Source of the DNA: Taenia hydatigena
Taxonomy: Eukaryota; Platyhelminthes; Cestoda; Cyclophyllidea; Taeniidae
Length of the DNA: 64,000 nucleotides
NCBI GenBank assembly: GCA_036345935.2
Contig: JADWOT020000004.1
Coordinates: forward strand, 17,043,423-17,107,422
Direction of reading: 5' to 3'
Under the pieces are notes generated by a model. That model had not been told where the DNA came from, did not search any database, and saw only the letters and a program-made list of their open reading frames with translations. The position numbers and the translations under genes are program-made. Shown here one piece after another: positions 14,201 to 22,983 of the stretch. The first letter of the stretch is position 1. Each line of letters starts with the position of its first letter.

Positions 14201-15340
14201 CATACCTATTAAATACAATGAATTTTAGTAGATCACTACTGGCACTGGTTCGAGAGATTCGGCATCGTGTCGACGATTCCGATCGAGTCTGTAGATAAAC
14301 GAATGGACCTTTTTCTGCTCCCAGCTTCGAGTTGTCGAGGTGGACACGCAATTTTGCGGTTCCGTTGTAGAAATTCTTAACAGCCACACAGTCGTATTTG
14401 TACGGCCTGCCCCAGTAATCATTTATGGTCGTAATCTGAAACACAATAAATGCACAATTGCATTTGTTATTCAGAACTGACTTTAAACTGAGGTGTCGCA
14501 CACCACTGACTACATTACTAGGTCGTCCAATGAAAAGGAACTTTACTTATTTGTTGGAGAAATTGACCTACTTGCCATTAAAGGTAAGATTGATGAAAAA
14601 GAGTAGATGGGAGTTGAGAGACTGCATTGCAGTACAACAATACCTCTGTTTTGTCAGCTCTGTTGAGAATATCAAAGACCCATTTTATGACCACTTTCTT
14701 CTTTCCAATGGTACTCTTGGTTCTGCTGAAATATGGTTTAATACTGACGGCCACAGGAGAGTCAGGAAAGGTCCATTCGTTGAAGCACTTTTCTCCTTCA
14801 ACCAAGATGATGGGGCTCATCCCAATTAGAAGGCATAGAAGGAACCTACAACCATTCAGAAGCACAATTTTCGATATCCACTAAAGAATTGGGCATTACG
14901 TCCACTGCTCAAGCCAAATCCCGTTCCCCTTCTTACTTGCATCTCCCATTAAAAAGGTGGATGAACCATTGAGTCAATTGAGTACATGACTAATGAGTTC
15001 AAAACTGCATTGAATAATTTATCAAAGCATCGAATTCGTACAAAGACAGGCATTTTAACTTTCAGATGAACACTAAACTTGTCACTTTGTGAGTAAAACT
15101 TAGCATTAATGTGCACAAAGTGGAAAACGCGGCTTCTCTCACGAGAGGGTCGCGTTGAGAAGGACTTACAGACAGAGCCGCATGTTCCGTGCGAATAGTG
15201 CAACCGCAGTGATAGAAGGCGATGTCACTTTCACTGACGCAACAATGCATGTGTATGCATGCCGAGTTGGACCAAGCATTGGTGAACCACGAATCAGTTG
15301 TGTAAATCTCTGATTCGACGGTGCGTGTGTGTGTGTGCAT
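2047..15340 (-). CDS. Receptor-type protein tyrosine phosphatase with FN3 repeats (multi-exon; 3' end not found)
   Basis: This gene encodes a single-pass membrane phosphatase that would remove phosphate from phosphotyrosine at the inner face of the plasma membrane. Exons I can support, 5' to 3' on the minus strand, are 14644-14880, 14240-14435, 12574-12907, 12159-12483, 11808-11920, 11513-11684, 10473-10835, 9658-9882, 9406-9616, 8876-9199, 8432-8593, 8126-8266, 7301-7614, 6611-6866, 6171-6303, 5153-5255, 4869-4977, 3492-3789, 3198-3390, 2876-3042, 2466-2742 and 2047-2110. From 9882 downward every junction is GT-AG and phase-compatible. Two joins are unresolved: a linking exon between 12908 and 14239, and the link between 10473 and 9882 (10177-10271 is a candidate). 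Many FN3 units plus one catalytic domain fit the R3 class (PTPRB/PTPRJ, insect Ptp10D) better than the two-domain LAR class. The last exon found ends in phase 1, so a short 3' exon is missing. Confidence 0.88.
5705..5822. repeat. Degenerate GTCA/CAGT tandem tract in an RPTP intron
   Basis: This is a run of imperfect tetranucleotide units (GTCA, GTCG, GTCT) such as CAATCAGTCTGCCGGTCTGT and CTGTCAGTCAGTCG. It lies in the intron between exons 6171-6303 and 5153-5255 and has no coding frame. Confidence 0.75.
6171..6303 (-). CDS. RPTP transmembrane exon
   Basis: In the minus-strand frame that joins its neighbours in phase, this 133-bp exon encodes VLFKRGFQ followed by about 22 hydrophobic residues (AGLITGILAIVLIT, then VMIVIIVI) and a basic stop-transfer stretch, RKQRAK. 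The acceptor is TTTTAG and the donor GTGAGT. It leads directly into the juxtamembrane exon 5153-5255 (QDQYTRSRKAPSPIHL). This fixes the topology: FN3 region outside the cell, phosphatase domain inside. Other reading frames of this stretch are not hydrophobic. Confidence 0.85.
6611..10835 (-). CDS. RPTP membrane-proximal ectodomain, FN3-like units
   Basis: Exons 10473-10835, 9658-9882, 9406-9616, 8876-9199, 8432-8593, 8126-8266, 7301-7614 and 6611-6866 encode about five consecutive FN3-like units. Recognisable pieces include ISWISIEWKNP (B-C strand Trp), the F-G strand stretch INLTKLKEGFVYSVKARIQP ending ASAWSETLAVPT, and LRRDGCDVNLTWRL. Pairs of Cys residues, for example in 8876-9199, suggest disulphides. 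NXS/T sequons such as NVT and NIT suit an extracellular location. The last unit, next to the membrane (7301-7614 plus 6611-6866), is divergent. An extra exon at 10177-10271 may lie between 10473 and 9882: one frame there reads EIGAYGRLVTGAAHTEVLSV and looks like an FN3 end, but the incoming phase does not fit, so that link is unresolved. Confidence 0.75.
11513..12907 (-). CDS. RPTP distal ectodomain, FN3-like units
   Basis: Four exons (12574-12907, 12159-12483, 11808-11920, 11513-11684) join in compatible phases. Exon 12574-12907 ends one FN3 unit (LDRLSPGTTYHLCVAS) and starts another (NWIQLSWPPPRIRRPATPP). Exon 12159-12483 closes that unit with VSIEDLRPNTLYYFDITPIF, where 'LxPxTxYxxxI' is the classic E-F loop and F strand. 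Exons 11808-11920 and 11513-11684 make a further unit (ASVTLDVRGTWVHIS ... VSLTPGAVYRLKAHPS). FN3 repeats in receptor phosphatases usually bind extracellular or cell-surface ligands; no ligand can be inferred here. Confidence 0.8.
12908..14239. other. Phosphatase intron region with an unresolved exon
   Basis: The flanking exons are not phase-compatible, so a short exon of this gene should be here. Open frames exist on both strands (13166-13426 and 13520-13828 plus; 13413-13716 minus), but none shows FN3 features or good splice sites. The base composition of 13200-13850 looks less AT-rich than its surroundings, perhaps an old repeat. Confidence 0.35.
14240..14880 (-). CDS. RPTP N-terminal exons, including signal-peptide-like segment
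   Basis: Exon 14644-14880 contains a basic residue followed by a hydrophobic run (KIVLLNGCRFLLCLLIGMSP, then IILVEGEK) that resembles a signal peptide, then FNEWTFPDSPVAVSIKPYFS. It splices in phase 0 (donor GTATTG) to exon 14240-14435 (acceptor TTTCAG), which begins ITTINDYWGRPYKYDC and includes GPFVYLQTRS. Both read as secreted-protein sequence with Cys and one N-glycosylation site (NGT). No in-frame ATG precedes the hydrophobic run before a TAG at the exon's 5' edge, so the start codon must lie in an upstream exon or a non-standard start is used. The donor of 14240-14435 (phase 1) does not fit the next exon found, so at least one small exon is missing from 12908-14239. Confidence 0.55.
15170..15340 (-). 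CDS. Candidate 5' exon of the phosphatase gene
   Basis: An ATG at 15340 on the minus strand opens a frame with a Cys- and aromatic-rich segment (SWFTNAWSNSACIHMHCC, then DIAFYHCGC) that runs to a good donor, GTAAGT, at 15164-15169 in phase 0. That phase matches the 5' edge of 14644-14880. If real, the hydrophobic run of the next exon would begin about 60 residues in, which is late for a signal peptide. It may instead be 5' UTR or chance. A short CA/GT run sits at the ATG. Confidence 0.3.
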
Positions 15341-18300
15341 GTGTTTGTAGGCTTGGATACGCGTAATTTGCGGATCTGCTTTGCTGAAGTTTTGTTTACA
15401 CTTTGAGCGAGAGGTAGGAGGCTATGCGTCACCTGACGGTGTATCTGCGCTTCGCCAATCAGTGGCCCTTACAAATATTTATCCTATCTGATAATCTCAT
15501 AACGTAGGTGTAATGTTGTGTTTTCAGACCCTTAATCTCCGTTTTCGCGGGAAGAAGGGTGAATTTTACACGTCGCCGGTAAGCCTAATGATAAGCCCGA
15601 TTATTAAAGAGGATGGTGCAACTATTACTACTGAAAATACGTAAACGAAACAGTAGCACATTTCAGAAATAAACGCTATTATTTACCAAATATTGCCGTT
15701 TGGGAATGACTGCTAGCGTACCTCTTGTGCATCACGCAGGCATTAAGCTTCCACCGTTATACTCTCGCCTGCCGCCATGGCGCCCTGGCCGAATTAGTAG
15801 CTCCTCAGTCCCTCTGTGCGTTCGTCTTTAAGAAATTGCCAATCCCATTTTCTAGATCGACTACCTTGAATTCTACTTTTGATTATTAAGACCTAATGTA
15901 AGGGAGAAGGACATCGAATGCTAACGGGAGAATCTACTATGCACTCTTACAGAAGGGTTTATAATGGTTCAACTTCTGGCATCTGTTAATAACGTCTTAA
16001 GAGACTTTATCCGAGGTTACAACAGAACAGTTTGTTAGGCAGGTGCCTACATTATCTATATGCCCTTGCTAATTAGGTAAGCATCCTAAACCCCCTCCAT
16101 CACTCCACTAGCCAAATGGACGGTGCTGAAGCGAGAATTAGGTGGTAATGTGGCACATACAAAAACCTTATCCCCTTTCCTTAGTAAAGGACTCTGCTTT
16201 AAGTCACCGTTCTCGCGAGATGGACTAACCATTTTATTACCCTCAGCACAGTGCTCTAACAGGACATGAGGGGTCTGTGACGTTGTGGTCATGTATTCTC
16301 CCAAGTGCGTGTAAATCCGATGGCTGGCACAGTCGGTTTGCTGGCGCTCATCGCAATTTTACTTCGCAAAGGGAAGATTAAGGAGATCTCTAGATATGTA
16401 GCCCAAATGAAGAGAGCCTTTGTTCAGCTCCTTTTTTCTTATTAAAAGAGCACTCAAGGCTCCTCAGCTGTACTTCCTCTGGGCGTCATGGCTTTTAGGC
16501 TGCGCCAGAAATCTTCTAGCTCTTCTGTGCGCCCTTACTGCACTTTCTACCTTCGCATTATGCATTCTTTCGAACTCTATGCTACCGTGACACTAGTCAA
16601 CTTTTCAGAGCATTAACTGCCTTGATTTAGGTTTTCACTGAGACGGATGTCGTAAACATCAGATGTGAAGTCGAACCAGGCCAACATCAAAACAGTGAAA
16701 CTCAATTTATAGCCAGATCCACTGATTTGAATATTAGGCGATATCCGCTTTGGAAAGTGGAGAATTAAAATGTAAATTACAAGGTGAACAATCATTCGCC
16801 TGCAATGAATTTGCTCTTTTCTCACTCATCACTTCTACGTAATGAATCGGGCTTCTTTTTCCCACCCACCTTCCTACCTCTTGTCTCTCGCCTCTGACTC
16901 CAGCATTACAAATATTTGCCATGTTTTAGAGAAACATCAGATAGTGACAAAAAATTATCAATAATTAGTGGTGCATTGAATTAACGAAACATCTGCATTG
17001 CAGTAGTTGGTCCTCCTCCGAGCCCTTGATAGTCACTATATTACAAATGTGCATTAGAGTCGTTTAGCTAAACACAATTTAACTACCGAAAGCAGATGGC
17101 ACCGAGCTCTGTAGGATGTGAATTGACTACCAAACATTGGCTACTGCTTCTTTCTTTTCGGCCTCTGATTGGTTAAAAAATCTACCCAATGGCTAAGAGG
17201 CCAGAGGAAAAGGACACTTAAGCCTGGAAGGTGGGAGCACAGTGCCTGATGCTCTACAGGAATCACCAACACAGTAGAGTAGGTTTTTTTGCATGTACTA
17301 ATAATCTGTCTTCCACATTTTCATTTACTCTTATATCAAAGCAGTCCCTAAGGGGTAACTTCATGCCGCCAACATTAATGAACCGACATCTACCCACCTA
17401 AAAATGCCTTTTGGGTTATTATGAATAACTGCATAAAAAACATTTCAAGTTAGTAAAATTTTCAACCTAAAATACTATTCACTCGAAGCATTTTCGAGGT
17501 TCCCAGTTTAATAAATCGTTAAAGCTGAATGGGCATCGCAATATTTTGTATTCTCGCAGTTTCTTCTCCACAGTCATTGAAGTGTACTTGAATGTATTTT
17601 ATGCCGCTGTCAAATGTGAAATGAAATTCGGCGCTTCATGGTAAAATGGGTTCCTAAAGGGGAAACCTGAGAAAATCAAGGAAACTGACGATTGACATTT
17701 AACCGGGTATCGTGAAGACGTTGAAAAAACGCCTTTTAATAGTTTTCAATATTGTGGATACAAAAGTATTTTTCAACAAGTTTATGACCTTGTTTACCCA
17801 TAAGGCTTTGGCATTACCTTAAAATAAGATCCACAAATTTGACTCTTTGCCAAGTTAAATCTTCACCCACAACTTTGACAAGTTTTTTTATCGTATCAGT
17901 TTGGTCCAAGCAATCTCCGGTTTTAGCATCACAGCCTTGGAAAAGCATCAATTGCGCTCCGGAGTGCTTTATTCCCCAATTCCTCGTTATGCATTACTGG
18001 CAGACTTCGGAGTTTCGTGAGGAAGTTCTTAAGGCTCGCTTCTGCCTGATTCGACGGTCATAAATGCACTGTGATCGACATGTTGGCCATGCATGGGGGC
18101 AATTGTGATTGTGATGTGGATACCGACTTATGTCTAGTCGGATTTTGCAGATCAAATGCATCATTGTGTAATAATTGCAGCCTTAATGTCGATGATGGTG
18201 AATGAAAAACCTTTATCAAGGGGCAATCCACAGTCGCTAGTAGAAATGGTTCCAATCTCACCTTCAGCTTAACTGATTAGACTTGCTTTGCTTATTCACG

Positions 18301-19560
18301 GTTAATATGTAACTGAATGAATACGAATGCCCCTGGAGATTTGCTATCGTTACGTGGATGAACAGCTTTTTTCCCCTTCTCTCCTCCTTTGAGAGTTGGT
18401 CTGGTCAGCAAAATTTTGCTCAACTGCTAATTTGATTTTAAGTTTGGGAGCAAAAGCATCAAGTTTCTAGCATTAATGAAGGTTCTCAAGGTTCTCCAAA
18501 TTAATGACTAAAAATTTTGCAGCTATTACAAGTTCGAAGAGTTTAATTCGCCTTACTTGCTCATTCAGCCTTCTTTGCGGCTAGATTTTGATGCATAACA
18601 AGGAGGGGAAAATTAAACTCCCTTGTTAGAGGTAGATTCGAAGGGATTCTTTATTAAATTTTTAAAAAAATCCTGGAAAAACTTTCGCTAATTTTTGAAA
18701 ATTAATAATTTTGGCCATAGGGTTAGTCATCGCGCTTGTCAAATGCTTTGGTAAGAACTATAAATTGAGTCAGGAGCCATTGGAAGCGGTGAGGTAATTG
18801 CCTAGTTAATATTAATTGCTTGTGTCTAATGTGCTTCTTCTTGGTAACCGAACAGCGAAAGTCTAAATTTGCCTTCTTTGACTGGGGAAATTAAATTTCA
18901 GACAGGATAGCTGCTTGATCAACGATCATTTTCTCTCGAGTTTCCTTACCTAATGCACACAAAACTATCACAAAGATGAAGAGTTGTGTAGTGCCTCGTG
19001 GCCACTCGTGACCAGATGCACAGGAGGGATGGCTGTACAGCTAAGTTAACGACTCTCTCTTGGTCAACCTCCAGTGCCGGCCCTCACATCGTACTCGGTG
19101 CTGTAGGAAAAACACCTATGAACCAATTCCACTATTCATCAAGTTTGCGTGCAAATAGGAAGTTTAAGCGTAGAATTTTGGAGTTAAAGTTTTGCATCTA
19201 TTCCTTTTGTTACTTTATTCTCAATTCAGTTATGTCTAGCCATATCTTTTTAAGTTTTATTCAGATAGTAGATGAATGAAGGCGGTATCGCGTGCTCCCT
19301 TCTTTGACATATTCATGGGATTAGCGCAGGCAGTTATGTGACTAACGTTTCTAGATGGCTTACAGATAGTGTTGCTGCACTCTATTGAAGCAGTCCTTCT
19401 AAGCTCGAGAATGGGGTAGTTGTCAATGTTAGACGCCATCCTTAACCTTTTCGTTTAAGGACTCCACAGCGTCTTGTATCATCAGCACATGCTTTTATTC
19501 TGTCAGTTGCATGTTTAGCACCCGAATCTCGAAGTCAGGATCATTTTTCGCATAGATCGG
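15341..19560. other. Intergenic region between phosphatase and GPCR
   Basis: No gene is recognised. The two flanking genes are divergently oriented, so both promoters should lie within this stretch, but I cannot point to a specific promoter element. It contains a dispersed-repeat fragment at 16455-16590 and a short GT run at 15320-15343. Local open frames are under 100 codons and show no motifs. Confidence 0.5.
16455..16590 (+). repeat. Dispersed 0.7-kb repeat, head fragment
   Basis: It reads CAAGGCTCCTCAGCTGTACT, then TCATGGCTTTTAGGCTGCGC, which is the head segment (AAGGCTCCGCC..TGTACTTC..TATGGCC) of the repeat family. The match fades after about 130 bp. Confidence 0.6.
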
Positions 19561-19596
19561 GTTTGCTTTTAGCCCCACTCAACCCAGCACTCCAAG

Positions 19597-19809
19597 TTGT
19601 CTCTGAAGTCGGAAGAAGTCATAGAGGCATGGTGGAAGAAACATCCCAAGCACATAGAAGAACTGTGCCTGGAGCCTGGACCTCCCAGCGGAGTTATTAC
19701 AGTAGCTTCTTCCTCGCTTACCGAGGTGGAAGTAATTGCTGCCGCTATGAAATTAGGTCATCAAGTGTCATTGTATACCACTCCTTACTTCTCCCACCTC
19801 CGGTGGTAG
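19597..19809 (+). CDS. Unrecognised short ORF upstream of the GPCR
   Basis: A 70-codon frame with protein-like composition (EVIEAWWKKHPKHIEELC, then TEVEVIAAAMKLGHQV) ends at a stop 170 bp before the GPCR start codon, in a different exon context. I do not recognise a family and no clear splice sites connect it to the GPCR. It could be an old coding fragment or chance. There is no start-codon support beyond an in-frame initiator-like codon. Confidence 0.2.
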   Translation: MSLKSEEVIEAWWKKHPKHIEELCLEPGPPSGVITVASSSLTEVEVIAAAMKLGHQVSLYTTPYFSHLRW

Positions 19810-19981
19810 TGTCTAATCAATCCGACTGGCTAAGATCGTAATGATAATTTTCACAGCTAGATAGAGAGGCTCTCAAAATAGACTTGGCTAAAAATAATCA
19901 AATTTTACTTCAGATTTCCACAAGGTGTTTTCAATGCAAACAGATGGCACTCAGGGCGCACTCCACTAATTACGCACGAGA

Positions 19982-22672
19982 ATGCTAGACTTCTCAGATC
20001 TGTTCTCCACAGAAATTCTTCCAAGTCTGCGGAATGGAAGCGCCTTTCCAGGTGACCTTCTTTATTCCATTTACGGTGACGCCTACTTCAGTTCGCATCG
20101 CATTGTATGGGTGCGTGTCCTTCTTATCCTCCTCTACGCTCTCTTTGCCGTAATCGGCGTCACTACCAATGCAGCTGTGGTTTTCTTCCTCCTCATCTGG
20201 CATCCAAAATCCCTACGCAATATCACCAATCGTTTTGTCCTTGCTCTCGCCATTTCGGACATCTTTATGTCGGGATTCAACATGCCCATGCAAGCCTACT
20301 ATGAGATGCAGGAGCGTGTATACTTCTCCAATCTTGCCTGTCAACTAGTCTTCTCCACCTTCGGACTTCCGATGCACATCTCTTGCCTCGTTATACTTGT
20401 TATCGGCATTGACCGGTATAATATCATTGTCTATCCCCTGCACAGACGTATGCCACGGAGTTCCGCATCTCTTACACTCTTTGCAATTGCTGTCATCAGT
20501 GTTATCAGTGTGATTCCCATAGCCATCTTCAACAAGAGCAGTCAGGCAGTGACTAGGCTGGAGGACGGGCAGAGAGAACCAATGGAGTATCACTATTGTG
20601 TGGAACAGTGGCCTTCTCCAGAAATTCGGCTCTGTTACACTATATTCACCTTCACTGTACAGTTCTTTCTACCTCTTCTCCTTACCGCTACTCTCTACAC
20701 TCGGATCTACTTTCGGCTTCATGAAAGACGCTTCCGAAAACGGGATTTGGAGAGAAAGAAGCGCACGAACAAGATTCTCATTGCCATTGTTATTTGTTTC
20801 TTCATTTGCTGGACGCCATGGAATGTTTTCTCAATCATTCTAGAAGTCTACGCTTATCGAGCACAAAAGCGGAATCCAATTAACGTTTTTCCACTATTTG
20901 AGGACCCTCAAAGCAATATGAGTGGTGTGGTTAGTTTAAAATCTCTCCTCTCACCATCGCGTGAAAGCGGTCTATCTTTCCTCCAGGAGGATCTTAATGC
21001 TTCAATTCGGCCACCCAGATCGTTTGAACGGAAATATAATATTTCAGACATTGTGCCTCAATCTCGACTGCTACTTGGCGGTCATGCAAAGATAATTGAT
21101 CTTATTCTTAAACTTCTAGCCATGTGTTCGGGCTGTTTAAACCCCTGCCTCTATGGCTGCATGACTGATACAATGCGACTCCTTATGAAGAGAGTGGTTG
21201 TACGATTTCAGAGAACGCGGAATCTCAGTCTTACACGGTTACGAGGCAGTCTTCGTGGATTTCCCGACAATCTCACCTCTGATCGCAGTTCCATTAAGAC
21301 TCGTACCTTTCGCAAGTATCGGCGAAATGCATTCGGCACTCCAGTTTACAATATTCATTGCTGTGGTTTTCAATTCATTGTTCGCACAGGGTTTCATCAA
21401 CACAACGAGCAAGTAAAGAACATATTTGACACAAAGCGAAAATCGGATATCATTGAACCGAAAACATCCTCATCAAGCAGGCGTACACGTCGCCTGCAGA
21501 GATGTTCCACAAACGATAAAACACCGCCCTACCCGAGTGGAGAAAAGGAAGGTTATGGAGGTGATCCGAAATTCCCTGATTATCAAACTGGACAAAGTCA
21601 AGTAGGCACCCAACAAGTAAATCATAGTCTGCAGCACCTTGATCCTGCAAGTTTTACATTCCTGAATCGAGAAAGCGCTACGTTGAGCATTATTGAGAGC
21701 TCTACTAAACGAACTAGTCTACTGCCTTCATCGTTCTACGATAAAACTCCTAGAAGTTCTTTCATGGTTGATGCAGGGAAGCAGCAGGACAGTGGTTCTG
21801 CAAACAATAAAAGTGATCAACCTCTCCTTCGTGTTTCGCCACTTACACCAGTAGTAACGGTGTGTGAACCAACCTCGGCCTTTGAAGAGGAACTTCCGTG
21901 CAAAGACGAAGGGACTACAAGGAGTTTAAAGAACTCCCCAGTACACCATGTACAAAATACTCGACATCAGAAACTTGTCAACATTGAGGTTTACACTCCA
22001 CCACCTTGTTTATCCACCTGTACACCTCCCATTGACTCATTTCGACGAAGAAGTTCAAGCAAAGGCGTGCCGAAGGCATGCCGAACTCTGGCTCCGTTAG
22101 AAGAAGTGTCCACCTGTGGAAACCCTATGGAGTCGGCTACGACGCTAGAACACAACCCAATACAGAGGCAAGAAGGGAAAGCCAAGCCAGCGCCACCGAC
22201 TGAAGCGGCAGCGCTTAAACGTGATCGTTTCAAACGAAGCGTCTCCATAAGCTGTGATAATGAGTCCTCACGAGGTTCCACCTCTGCAAATAACAGTCAC
22301 TCTTTTCGAATTCGGCGGCAAAGTACCTATGAAGTCTTTCGTCTTAAAAAGCCGCCACTGACCTCTGGACAGGAGAAGAATCCACCAGTCACCCTAAAGG
22401 AGGGCTCAACAGAAAGTGAATCAATGATTAGTGACGACTTTGCGCATTTCCACAAAATGGTCCTACAAGACGAACGAATGAAAGTAAATATGGTGCCCAA
22501 AAAGCCGCGCAAATCCCATCCCACCATCAGCGCTCTCGCAGTGTCTGTAAAACCACAACCTCGAAAGCACAGCGCCTTCTCGGCACGCCTGAATCGCTCT
22601 TGGCCCTCGAAATCAGCAAACAGGCCAACTCGCGCCCTCTCTAATGAAAACAATGAGAGGGTGGGAACATGA
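19982..22672 (+). CDS. Rhodopsin-family GPCR, neuropeptide Y/F-receptor-like, intronless, 896 aa
   Basis: This is a seven-helix receptor of the plasma membrane that would signal through G proteins. TM1 lies at about 45-71 (TTNAAV). TM2 is about 81-103 (LALAISD). Cys120 and Cys206 form the conserved TM3-ECL2 disulphide. TM3 ends in DRY (144-146). ECL2 carries CVEQWPS. TM5 is about 215-240. TM6 has FFICWTPW (273-280). TM7 has NPCLYG (387-392). ECL2 'CxExWP', the KRTNKILIAIV entry to TM6 and CWTPW resemble NPY/NPF receptors, so a neuropeptide ligand is likely but not shown. N18 (NGS) is a glycosylation site. The loop between TM6 and TM7 is about 80 residues, and the cytoplasmic tail is about 500 residues, Ser/Thr- and basic-rich. 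The ATG at 19982 is followed by an uninterrupted frame to TGA at 22670-22672. A TTTTACTTCAG acceptor-like site lies at 19903-19913, 68 bp upstream, so the leader may be spliced or trans-spliced. Confidence 0.93.
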   Translation: MLDFSDLFSTEILPSLRNGSAFPGDLLYSIYGDAYFSSHRIVWVRVLLILLYALFAVIGVTTNAAVVFFLLIWHPKSLRNITNRFVLALAISDIFMSGFNMPMQAYYEMQERVYFSNLACQLVFSTFGLPMHISCLVILVIGIDRYNIIVYPLHRRMPRSSASLTLFAIAVISVISVIPIAIFNKSSQAVTRLEDGQREPMEYHYCVEQWPSPEIRLCYTIFTFTVQFFLPLLLTATLYTRIYFRLHERRFRKRDLERKKRTNKILIAIVICFFICWTPWNVFSIILEVYAYRAQKRNPINVFPLFEDPQSNMSGVVSLKSLLSPSRESGLSFLQEDLNASIRPPRSFERKYNISDIVPQSRLLLGGHAKIIDLILKLLAMCSGCLNPCLYGCMTDTMRLLMKRVVVRFQRTRNLSLTRLRGSLRGFPDNLTSDRSSIKTRTFRKYRRNAFGTPVYNIHCCGFQFIVRTGFHQHNEQVKNIFDTKRKSDIIEPKTSSSSRRTRRLQRCSTNDKTPPYPSGEKEGYGGDPKFPDYQTGQSQVGTQQVNHSLQHLDPASFTFLNRESATLSIIESSTKRTSLLPSSFYDKTPRSSFMVDAGKQQDSGSANNKSDQPLLRVSPLTPVVTVCEPTSAFEEELPCKDEGTTRSLKNSPVHHVQNTRHQKLVNIEVYTPPPCLSTCTPPIDSFRRRSSSKGVPKACRTLAPLEEVSTCGNPMESATTLEHNPIQRQEGKAKPAPPTEAAALKRDRFKRSVSISCDNESSRGSTSANNSHSFRIRRQSTYEVFRLKKPPLTSGQEKNPPVTLKEGSTESESMISDDFAHFHKMVLQDERMKVNMVPKKPRKSHPTISALAVSVKPQPRKHSAFSARLNRSWPSKSANRPTRALSNENNERVGT

Positions 22673-22961
22673 CATTCAAATGAGGTGCAGGAAGAACTTA
22701 TTTTAATCTCTTACCTGTCTTTTTTGCTATTTTAGAAGACACCTGTTTTTCATCGCAATTTAATTCCTGTGCTGGACGCTAGCGGCTATTTTTGTGCCCC
22801 ACAAAGCAATATAACACTAGCAGTAAAATTACTTCTTCATGCACCATGAAATACAGCCGTTTACTGCAATACTTTTAGGGTTGTATGCCATTAACAGTGT
22901 TAAAGTAGTTTCAAAGCTTATTCAGATAATATTTTTTTTTATCATTGACAATTTTGCTACT

Positions 22962-22983
22962 GGCGTCACGTATACGTGACGCC
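22962..22983. promoter_or_regulatory. 22-bp perfect palindrome
   Basis: The half-site GGCGTCACGTA is followed directly by its exact reverse complement, with no spacer. It lies about 290 bp downstream of the GPCR stop codon. A near-copy occurs at 55051-55069. The function is unknown; it could be a protein-binding site or part of a repeat. Confidence 0.6.
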
